This document shows, piece by piece, positions 55,654 through 64,000 of a stretch of DNA of 64,000 bases. Source of the DNA: Microcyclospora pomicola. Lineage: Eukaryota > Ascomycota > Dothideomycetes > Capnodiales. The stretch covers positions 248,001-312,000 of the forward strand of contig NHNY01000023.1 of the NCBI GenBank assembly GCA_002786065.1, read 5' to 3'. Each line of letters begins with the position of its first letter. The first letter of the stretch is position 1. A program made the position numbers and the translations under genes. A model generated the notes under the pieces. It worked only from the letters and a program-made list of their open reading frames with translations. It had not been told where the DNA came from and searched no databases.

Positions 55654-57766
55654 TTTGACGGTGGCAAGCTGATATACGTCTCGGAGTGACAGGCATCGCC
55701 AGGTCGATCAAGGAACACAAGGATGTCTCAGCTGCGCATGCTTTGACCAATGTGGTTGCAATGAGCACGCAACGGTGGGAGATCTGCAACGGAAGAGTTC
55801 GCCCGGACGTCCAGCCGCAGGATGATTGCAGTCGCCAGGCCCTAACCAACAGGTGGATGTGCGAGCTGGGTGGCCATGAGGAGAAATCACTCCGAGATGA
55901 AAAGGGAAAAAGGCAGCGGGAGAAATAAATCTTACAAGACCAACCACAGGATCCCATAAGCCTACAAGCAGCAGACTAGCTGCAGATGCAGATCGCGATG
56001 GTCGTGGCTCGTTGCTGGTGGCAGAATCGCCGCCATATCTGTGATGAAGGGGACCAGGCATGCTCGCGCACGCGACTCGCTAAAGCCAGTGAGCGGATTG
56101 GCACGAGGAGGTCCTTCCGCCGCCACGTTTACCGGGATGTCGAGTTCGGGATCAATCTGTCTGGCTGGATGTTGTTTCGAGTGCATGCACACGCGATCTA
56201 GTGCACATGCAAGTGTCGAAGGATTCGGGCTAATCTTGGGGACGCCTGCCGCGCTCGAGGACGTGACTGCAGGTGGCTATTCTTGGTGCTACTGCGCCTC
56301 TCTCTTCACACATGTCCTGCAGTGTATAGCTGTTGCAGCTTGCCTCCGGATCTGTGTCCAGCATCGCATGTCACCGTGCTGTGCAGAGTGAAGAGAGATG
56401 GAATCACCTGGAGCTGGGCACGGAATCGGTAAGCTTCCCGCGTGCCGGTGAAGCCACCAACACCGGCCGCCCGACCATCCGCTGGGCACGTTTCGCCGAT
56501 CTCTCTCAACAGAGATTAGATTGCTTGACGGGCAGGGCGGGAAGGATAACTGCTGCAGATGTGCCAACGGCGGTCATGTGTTTCCCAGCGCTATGGCCAA
56601 GTCAGCCTCAAAATAAAGTTACTCGAGCATGGTCCCACGGCTTCCAAGGCACACTTGCAGTTTTGATACGGGAGTGCCTCGACTTTGATGCTCCAGAGCC
56701 TCACGATCCAGACTGTCTACAGTATATGCCTGTGCAGCGACTCGACATTTACGGCATGTTGGCGATGAGCCAGTCACGAGTGTGTACTACCATAGCGCTC
56801 TGTGGGGCGATATGATGTACTGGATGCCACCCGTGCTAATGATGTGCTCTGGACGACTGCACTCCTATCAAGCAGAGGTGAGATCGGTGCATCTACTGTC
56901 CGACTACGATCCTGCAGGTTCTTTAAGCACGTGGAGGCGATCAGGATCAAGTTCGAGACAATGGACGGCGCTTCTTATAGTAGATCGTTTCGTCGTATGT
57001 GCATGGCTGAACCTTGTTGTCGCGCATCCTGGTTTGTCAGGCCTCAACTATTGCTCCTCTCGCGCTCTCGTATCTCTTTCCATTACGGACTCTGCAAGAA
57101 GCATCTCACACACCCCGGTATGCCAGCTAGGGTGGCCCGGTCTTTCCCTCGAATATGGTAAAAGGTCCTTGAGTATGTACCAGATCGTACGACTCGCTCA
57201 GCACACAAATTAGGGTAGGACTGCCCAACCATGTCTTTCACCAGAAGATCATGGTCGGACGAGACATGCTGTAGCACGCAAGGACCTGGACTTCCCGGGT
57301 GTTCCACGTGCAGGTAACGTGGCTGCGCGTGCGGTGATCCGAATACAGTACGCATGCGAAGATCACGGCAATGTCGCCGAGGGATCGCAGGATCAAGCAC
57401 ATCGAGCGATGGACGGGACCCATCTGCGGAGCTTTACATCGGTTCTGCAGACCGTCCATCCGGCGGATGGGCACAGGCCTGCTGCTGGTGGAGTCGATAC
57501 TGGTGGAGTTGTGGTAAGAGTCGATCCATATCATGGACTAAATGTGTTCATGTTCACCTCCAGCCTTTTGTGGCAGTAGAAGTGACCGGTTCGACGTGTC
57601 GCCAAGTCCGAAGTGGGGTCAGACGTGTACTCTACCTCACCCTCCCTCCCGGCTCGATTGCAGTAATTGCCTCACGCCTCATCAACCTTTTGTTAGATAA
57701 GGTATTGCCGTTATCACTGCATCTTTTCGCATTCGATGAGATGCTCCACGGTGCAGGATACGCACC
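55654..57766. other. Divergent intergenic region
   Basis: This lies between the zinc-finger regulator (minus) and the F-box gene (plus). A minus ATG frame at 55962-56192 (MCMHSKQHPARQIDPELDI) has protein-like composition and could be a 5' exon or upstream ORF of the regulator. There is no proof, so it is not called. Confidence 0.5.
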
Positions 57767-59201
57767 ATGGCGCTGCTGATCGATCTGGGGGACGACTCGG
57801 CATCCGATGTCGACGCCGCTACTGTAGCTGGTGGCAAACCCCCCATGCAGAGCAGTCAAACGCACGAGCAATCAAGTGATGCGAACTTTGGACTCTTGTT
57901 CTCTGCGGCGTTGGCGCGCTATCCGTGAGCACTCCCGAGGCTGGCATGATGATAGCCGTTGGTTGCTATATCCGCGATCAGCTGGAGATCTAACAAGAGG
58001 CAGCGTTGTCACCCAGCTTGCACGGTATCTCGATCTGAACACACTTCACGAGCTTTCCCGGACCTGTCGGCGATTCCGTTTCAATCTGCTCCAGTATCGG
58101 TCTGCGCTCATTGAGCAGACCCTGCGCTGTGCCAATGAAAAAACAGATCCGGCGCAGAAGCTTGGCCACGCATTGTTCGCGAGTCACCAGATCTGGACAG
58201 CACATGGTCGCAATGGGGTTAAGATAGGTCGTGTCACTGGCGGCCAAGTCGGTACTTGCGCCAGAGATATGGTCGCCCCGTGCAGGAGATGTAGCAAAGT
58301 AGTATGCCGAGTAAGTTAAGAAACAGGGAAGTTGTTCCCAGTGCAGTTCAGCGACAACTGATGAAGCAGCCAGAACTGTATCATGAAGCCCCCTTCGTCA
58401 ACGGTGTTGAAAGGCCGTCTAAGACGATTGTGTCGGACATGCATGAAGTGTCCCATCGCTCAGCTTACCACCCGCGTCGTTCCGAAGTACGTGCTCTGTT
58501 GCACTCATAGCATCGTTATGCCAGGCTCTAACGACTTGAATAGTGATCTGGATCCAACAGATTCTCGCGGAATGTGGCAAGAACCATGTATCTGTCCCGA
58601 GTCTGTTTGGATCTGCCAACCATGCGGACAGCCAGTACGCACAAACGACACTACATACATGCGTGGATGGGCTTGGCGTACACGTTATAGTGCATGCGGT
58701 GGCATGGGAGCTGGCCTTGGCGAAGGCAACGAGGGCGTTGAGTGTGGGCACAGCCATCAGCACCAAAGTGCTTGTCTTGCAGCCCGGCTCGTGGAGCACG
58801 AGATAGAGTGCGACGCTCATGATATCGCTGCCGTCGAAGCGAGCTTGTCAGAGGCTGACCTCAGCGGTCATCATTGGGAAGGTAGTAGCTATACTATCCA
58901 AGAAACTATCGGCATCGGAGGTGTGGTGAAAAGGAAAGTCAAGAAGGTAACACTTCCAGGCTCCACGCTATATACATCGTGTCTAGGAACTGACATGTCG
59001 CAGGCTATACCCGTAGGATCAGTTGTCAAGGAATACGAAGACGAACGTGTCACGGGTAAATTCCTTCTTCGAGAACAGAACGGCGCAAATCGTGCGTGGT
59101 GTTCTTGGTGCGAGAGAGTGGTACCTGGACGGAAAGATCTTGACGGTCCAAGCGCGAGCTCTGACAGTATCGCGTCGTCCAGCTCAGTCTCTTCGAGCTG
59201 A
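57767..59201 (+). CDS. F-box protein with Cys-rich putative zinc-binding region
   Basis: Exons 57767-57924, 58004-58310, 58374-58486 and 58544-59201 give 411 residues. The second exon carries an F-box-like helix set (VVTQLARYLDLNTLHELSRTCRRFRFN, residues 54-80), which would bind Skp1 in an SCF ubiquitin ligase. Paired cysteines follow (CRRCSKVVCRNCIMKPPS, LCRTCMKCP, then CICPESVWICQPCG), as in a common ascomycete F-box group, probably zinc-binding. WCSWCERVVPGRKD near the C terminus adds another pair, and the tail is poly-Ser. The first acceptor could be at 58003 (CAG, 12 bases after CTAAC) or 7 bases upstream; the former is preferred. The third intron (57 bases) is a multiple of three without stops, so retention stays in frame. 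Confidence 0.8.
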
Positions 59202-60263
59202 CCAATCTTGCTTAGTGACATGCCATGGGTAGCGCTCGGCGGTCTGTCTTTCGATATCTTGACGTGGCCGGCAAGCAAGAAACAGCTTGGACATCAGATG
59301 CGTGTGGCATGGGAGGCTCACTTCCAAACGCTGTAACTTGGGGTATCATTGCCAATCAAGGATTTTTGCGATGGTTGGATACTTCTTCGCGACCGTCATG
59401 GAAGAGTGGGTAGACTTCATGCTATATACTGTAATTCATCGACCGTGAGATGGCAAACGCCTGCAAAGATGTGCCGGACATTTGCCGTGTCCGGCTCATA
59501 CGTATCGGGACCTGGAAAGACGAACAAAGAATATGACATCAATCTCGACGACACCTATACGTCTCCTCACGGCGGGGGAGGAACCCGATCAATTTGGCAG
59601 ATCAACTTCTGTTGGCTGTAGTGGTTGCGCATAGGGTCTGGTGTTATAGCGACGACACGTAGCACTTTGTTCTTACCGAATCACAGTTACAGGAACCAAG
59701 CCAGTGAGTGTGGTTGTACTTGTGGCAGATTGTGCCACCACTCATTGCAGAAGCGCAGAGAAGAGGCTGATGATGGAGACCTTCGCAGCAGGCTCCCGTG
59801 TTTCCAGATTCCACCATGATAACGTGAAAAGAGAGGATGGTCGCGCGGTGGAAGTTCGAGTCAACTCGGAACTCGTTCACGATCGATTCTTAACCAATGA
59901 ACGCCAATACTTCGTGTTTCTACCCAGACGAGCACAATACAGTTCAAACAAATGACTCGCAGTCTCATTATGCCACAGCATCGTGAATCCATACCAACAC
60001 TGTCTAAGCCGCTGTGATCTGCAGCTTCAATATGATCTTCTCGCATGGTGCGATGAGCGATGTGGCATTGTTGACTTTCAACGTCGTCAGCTCTGATGTC
60101 AGATTCACCAGACGTTGCATCCTTCTTTGGTCCACTCCACCGATGCTCTGCTTATTGCAGTGCATACCCAGACGGGAGAGTGACCCATGTCTGGCTTAGC
60201 AGCAAAGTGCACCACTGACGGGCCCCACAGCTCCTGCGATCACTCACATCGTGACGGCATCAT
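59202..60263. other. Convergent intergenic region
   Basis: 3' flanks of the F-box gene (plus) and the dehydrogenase gene (minus). No coding signal. Confidence 0.6.
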
Positions 60264-61177
60264 CTACCAAACCATCGGAGTGTCGTCAAACGCCAGGAAC
60301 TTGCCCGAGGTCTCCTCGCGGGTCGCAGCGTCAATCTGGGTGTGCGTGTTAACCATGACTCGGATACGCTTGTGGGGAATGGGTTGTGAAGCATACCTTG
60401 CCAACAACGCCGTTCACGCTGTCAATCACCGAGACGAAGGCCTTGTCGAATCCAAAGCACTGAGCTGCCTTGTTGCCCTCATCGGTCTGTACGGCGCTGT
60501 TTCTGGGTGTCAGCACACAGGTTTGAGTAAGTGCAGATGACACTCACCCGGGGTGGATTGCCAACGCGATGAGGTCCGGGTTCTCGATGTGGATGCGGCG
60601 AAGGAGGAAGTTGATCGCAGCCTTGGAGGCGCCGTATGAGGTGATGTTCCACGGAATTTGCTCGGCATTGCCAATGGTGGCGACAATGGTAGAGATTACG
60701 ACGAACTTGGGCTGCTTGGCGGCCTTGAGCAGGGGAAGGACGGCCTGGAAGAGGCGGATGGGCCCGCCAACGTTGACGTCGACGTGCTCCATGAGGTCGG
60801 CAGTCTTCATGTCGGCAACATCTAGGAAGGCTTCGCTTTTGAAGATGCCGGCATTGGCGATGACGACGTCGAGATGCGAGATACCTTGAGCCTCGATCAT
60901 CTCGACAGCCTTGGCGGCGTCCGTATCGGAGGTGCTCTCAATCTTGACGGTGATGAGCTTGCTGCCCTTGCCGGTAGGCAGGGTCAACAACTCCTGAGCG
61001 TCCTTGCCGGCCGGGTTACGAGCGGCGGCGATGATGGTCGCGTCAGGGCGGGCGAGATATTTCTCCACGAAACCGCGGCCAATGCCCTGCAGATCCCACT
61101 CGTCAGCAATGTCCGATCTTGCCAACCGCGCCATGTACGCTCACCTTGTTGGCGCCGGTGATCAAGATCGTAGTCAT
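60264..61177 (-). CDS. Short-chain dehydrogenase/reductase (ketoreductase-like)
   Basis: A classical SDR using NAD(P)H, 247 residues. The exons are 61177-61145, 61086-60548, 60496-60397 and 60335-60264. The 33-base first exon (MTTILITGANK) joins GIGRGF to rebuild the nucleotide site TGxxxGIG at residues 7-14. NAG lies at 89-91, the catalytic Ser at 143 (VVISTIV), and the YxxxK pair is Tyr162 and Lys166 (YGASKAA). HPGAVQTDEGNKAA after the third strand-helix pair is also typical. The overall pattern (TTILITGAN-GIGRG-V--YLARP) resembles fungal ketoreductases related to norsolorinic acid reductase, but the substrate is unknown. It faces an alpha/beta hydrolase across a shared 1 kb promoter region. 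Confidence 0.93.
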
Positions 61178-62182
61178 TATGGAACGAGTGACGAGTGTCG
61201 TGAATGCTGAGGAAACAGACGGCTAAAGACACGAGAATGAGGATCAGTATTATTACCGAAGTGGGCATGACGAGGATGATAGGGAACGGTGTAGGATGCC
61301 ATCTTTAGTAAGCTATCACCAGGACACTCGAGCCTACTGTGCCTCACTTGTTACTGAAGTCACCCAACTACAATACCCGACTGTGAGACTGTGGTTTGTC
61401 ATCTTGGCAAAGGCCGACCTCAGCTCTCGCCCCTCCCACTGCCAGTATATCGACTTCCCGACTCGGCTCGGCGTCAAGCGTCCGGTACTGCTTGTGAGAT
61501 GTATATCAAATTACCTGAATCGGTTTACATGACCTTGCTCTATGGATTACAAATTCACATATGCTCCATTGCCGCCCCCTCGTATCACATGATGGCGATC
61601 GGCCTCCGAGAGCACCAAAACGGACCCTTGGCCGTTCAATCTTGGGGCTCGGTTCCCTGACCTTGCAGCTCTGACGGCCTGTCACCGTTCGGGCTTTAGT
61701 TGCCATGATGTGGCCGGTAAGCATGCATGTATGTGCAGTCTGAGAATGTGCAGTAACTACGGCATGCCTTGTAGCTGTAGTCAGCAGCGATCGACGTGAT
61801 ACAGCATTTATGGCCATCAAGGGTCTCATTGGTCGGGGAGAAAAGTGTACTGGTAAGATCAAATCCATGGTATGATGCTCTTTTAACGCTCAGTATCGAC
61901 AGGATTCACTACTGAACGATGAAGTGCTGTCGTCCCATGTGCATAACCTGCCGTACGAAATTAAGGTAGGACGCTACGTGGAACTCGCGTGGTTAGGGCG
62001 ACCCGTGTCATCGGTCCTGGAGACGGGTTAGTACCTTAGCATTGCTACTCTAGTTCAGTTTAGCGCCAAGACCAGAACACTCTCTGTGCCCGAGGCATAA
62101 ACAGCTAGTCGGTACTGCATCCCACCTGAGTCCATACAGTACATTACCGCGACAGACCTAGTAGAGCTTCCTCTGCTGCAAT
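61178..62182. other. Shared divergent promoter region
   Basis: About 1 kb between the SDR (minus) and the hydrolase (plus). No gene is seen. Common control of the two enzymes is possible; no regulator site can be named. Confidence 0.45.
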
Positions 62183-63280
62183 ATGGCACCTGTAACTCAT
62201 GTAGCACCCGGTCGACTGGGCAATCCAGATCTGAATCTGGCCACAGATCCGAGGACCAACAAGAAGCTTCTTCAGGCCATCACGCCTCTGGGCGCCGACA
62301 AAAATGCCCCCGCGCCCTCGAACTTCGGCATCAAGACTCCCTTGGCAGATCTGACCAAGGCTATGGGAGCCATACACAAGCAAACTGAGGCTCTCTACAG
62401 CTTCCTACCCAACGATCTTCCCGGAGACGAGCATGAGCCCGAGATTCGTCGTGAAGACAAGTCCATCCCGGGACCAGATGGCAACACCATCAAACTCCAC
62501 GTCTTCCGCAAGGTCGGAACCGATGGCCCATTGCCGTGTGTGATCTACATTCACGGCGGCGGCATGACCATCCTGAACACCATGAACAAAGTGCATGAGC
62601 GCTGGTGCAAGTCGCTCGCGATTGCGGGTGTCGTGTCCATCGCCGTCGACTATCGCAATGCATGGACGCCACAAGGCCACCACCCGTTCCCCGCCGGGCT
62701 GAACGACTGTGCCCTCGCGGTCAACTACATCGTCACGCACAAAGAGGAACTCGGCATCGGCAAAGTCGTCGTCCAGGGCGAGAGCGGCGGCGCGAACCTC
62801 TCCATCGCGACCGCGATGAAGGCCAAACGCGACGGCTGGGTCCAGGCCATCGACGGCGTCTACGGTGGAGTGCCCTACATCAGCGGCGCCTATGGCTGGC
62901 CGGCCGACCGCCTGCTCCAAGAACTTCCGAGTCTTGTCGAGAACGACGGCTACTTCCTGAATCGCACCGCGTCCGCCGTCATGGCGCACTACTACACCCC
63001 GACCGAGGCGGGCAAGACCGATCCCCTGGCGTGGCCGTACCATGCCACCGAGGCCGACGTTGCGGGCCTGCCGCCACACATCCTCGCCATGGACGAGCTC
63101 GACATGCTCCGCGACGAAGGCATGGCGTTCTACCGCAAGCTGTCCGCGGCTGGCGTGGATGTCGCGGCACACGTCAATCTGGGCGTCACGCACGGCGCCT
63201 CGCTGATCTTCAGACAGGCGCTGCCCGAATTGCACAACCATGCCATCAGGGATATCACGTCGTTCGCGAAGAGTTTGTAG
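62183..63280 (+). CDS. Alpha/beta hydrolase fold-3 (HSL-type esterase)
   Basis: Single exon, 365 residues. It has the oxyanion-hole HGGG at residues 124-127, the nucleophile elbow GESGG with Ser201, an acid candidate in MDELDMLRDEG and the catalytic histidine at 337 (VTHG). Hormone-sensitive-lipase-like family members cleave short or medium esters, lactones or carbamates. The N-terminal cap of about 95 residues (LADLTKAMGAIHKQTEAL) is longer than the minimal fold, as in many fungal members. There is no signal peptide, so it is likely cytosolic. The second half has an unusually GC-rich third position, which produces long overlapping frames on other strands. Confidence 0.93.
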   Translation: MAPVTHVAPGRLGNPDLNLATDPRTNKKLLQAITPLGADKNAPAPSNFGIKTPLADLTKAMGAIHKQTEALYSFLPNDLPGDEHEPEIRREDKSIPGPDGNTIKLHVFRKVGTDGPLPCVIYIHGGGMTILNTMNKVHERWCKSLAIAGVVSIAVDYRNAWTPQGHHPFPAGLNDCALAVNYIVTHKEELGIGKVVVQGESGGANLSIATAMKAKRDGWVQAIDGVYGGVPYISGAYGWPADRLLQELPSLVENDGYFLNRTASAVMAHYYTPTEAGKTDPLAWPYHATEADVAGLPPHILAMDELDMLRDEGMAFYRKLSAAGVDVAAHVNLGVTHGASLIFRQALPELHNHAIRDITSFAKSL

Positions 63281-63665
63281 AGATGGTAGATGAAACACAA
63301 ATGATGATTGATGTTGCAATGTTAAATGTTGTGCTCCCGATGCATGTCTCTACACCATCATATGTGAAGCTTCTGATCTACTGAGCTAAGTTCCCACCGT
63401 GACGGGTCTCCTGCGCTCATATGTACATGCGTGGTAGATGCAGCGGTACACGCGCACATTCTAGCTGATATCACGTTTCAACGATATGGCTCTCCGCGTC
63501 TCGACAATGCCAACGTTCATATCTTTAGGCGATCCGGAATCGTTGCACTGAACTATACATGTACCTAGTTGAGTCACCTTGCCTCATTTGGATGCTCTCG
63601 AACAGTCCGCTACAAATACAGTCGATGCTCATCCAATCGATACAGACTTGACGCGCACCAGACCA
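63281..63665. other. Short convergent spacer
   Basis: 3' flanks of the hydrolase gene (plus) and SPT6 (minus). Nothing else seen. Confidence 0.6.
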
Positions 63666-63931
63666 CTACCTCCTTGGCACAGTAGCCTGCGCGCCTGGCC
63701 CTTGATGCGAGAAGAGAGTCTTGAAACCATTCTTGAGCGCACGCATATCAGGGTATTTGTGTCCCTTGAGCTCGAAGGCGTTGGGGATGACCTTGACCGG
63801 CCAGTTGGCATGCGGTGCGTTCTGCCCGTTCTTGAAGCACAGGTAGAAATAGCCGGGGTATTTGGTGTTGAGGCAGAAAGCGTACATGGCACGTTTGGGG
63901 TTGGCTTCGGTGTAGGTGGTCAACCATTGCT
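63666..63931 (-). CDS. SPT6: SPT6, last exon (C-terminal SH2 region); gene cut by right edge
   Basis: The final exon of the transcription elongation factor and histone chaperone Spt6, which binds the phosphorylated RNA polymerase II linker through a tandem SH2. The frame reads QWLTTYTEANPKRAMYAFC, NTKYPGYFYLCFK, WPVKVIPNAFELKGHKYPD and MRALKNGFKTLF, the recognisable end of the Spt6 SH2 module. It is followed by a short tail (SHQGPGAQATVPRR). It begins after a CAG acceptor at 63934-63932 with a GCTAAC branch site 15-20 bases upstream. No donor lies within the remaining 69 bases, so the intron continues past the window and the large N-terminal part is outside. Confidence 0.93.
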
Positions 63932-64000
63932 CTGATGCAGACATTGTTAGCAAGCTTGATCCGGTATGATAATGCTGTGGGGCAAGTGAGAAAGCAAAGA

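Noticed and set aside
55962-56192. 76-codon minus ATG frame upstream of the zinc-finger gene, possible 5' exon
   Set aside because: No convincing donor and acceptor pair joins it to the regulator, whose own ATG at 55653 is sound.
62605-63384. 259-codon frame overlapping the hydrolase in another frame
   Set aside because: It is an Arg-rich shadow caused by the GC-rich third positions of the hydrolase gene.

Overview
The window is nuclear DNA of a filamentous ascomycete (Pezizomycotina; probably a dothideomycete, which is inference). The evidence is short GT-AG introns of about 50-100 bases with CTAAC/CTGAC-type branch points, roughly even base composition, and single-copy fungal housekeeping genes. 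I can support 18 complete protein genes, one gene cut by the right edge and one doubtful terminal exon at the left edge. I saw no tRNA, rRNA, CRISPR or intact mobile element.

Left part (1-18.7 kb) is gene-poor. The first 8.98 kb carry no recognisable gene. Within them, 4.68-7.90 kb is rich in a same-strand TATATAG word and contains degenerate direct repeats. Then come an MFS drug/siderophore-type transporter (8981-11011, minus), 4 kb without a gene, a small secreted HsbA-like protein (15061-15691, plus) and another 3 kb without a gene.

Middle part (18.7-39.3 kb) is ordinary, compact and mostly housekeeping: a Ser/Pro-rich conserved fungal protein, an ORM sphingolipid regulator, a HAD phosphatase, a 270-residue fungal protein of unknown function, NADP-isocitrate dehydrogenase with two possible starts and a peroxisomal tail, aminodeoxychorismate lyase, a PRELI/MSF1 lipid-transfer protein, the ISWI chromatin remodeller and a Kes1/Osh4-type oxysterol-binding protein. 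ORM, PRELI and Kes1 families all act in lipid homeostasis, but their closeness looks incidental.

The most striking gene is at 42620-47984. It is a 1,768-residue NRPS-like protein: adenylation domain, carrier domain, then a long membrane part with three hexapeptide-repeat blocks, the layout of the Pls/PosA group (epsilon-poly-lysine synthetase relatives). It has two A10-like tails on the adenylation domain, and the second lacks the catalytic lysine. It has no condensation or thioesterase domain and is flanked by long gene-free DNA.

Right part (49.4-64 kb): a kinase-fold protein with HAD and DFS in place of HRD and DFG, the co-activator MBF1, a C2H2 zinc-finger plus fungal-TF regulator whose first finger is spread over three exons, an F-box protein, a divergent short-chain dehydrogenase / alpha-beta hydrolase pair, and the 3' end (SH2 region) of SPT6. 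All exon joins were inferred by eye from splice signals and reading frame; sums of exon lengths were checked to be multiples of three.
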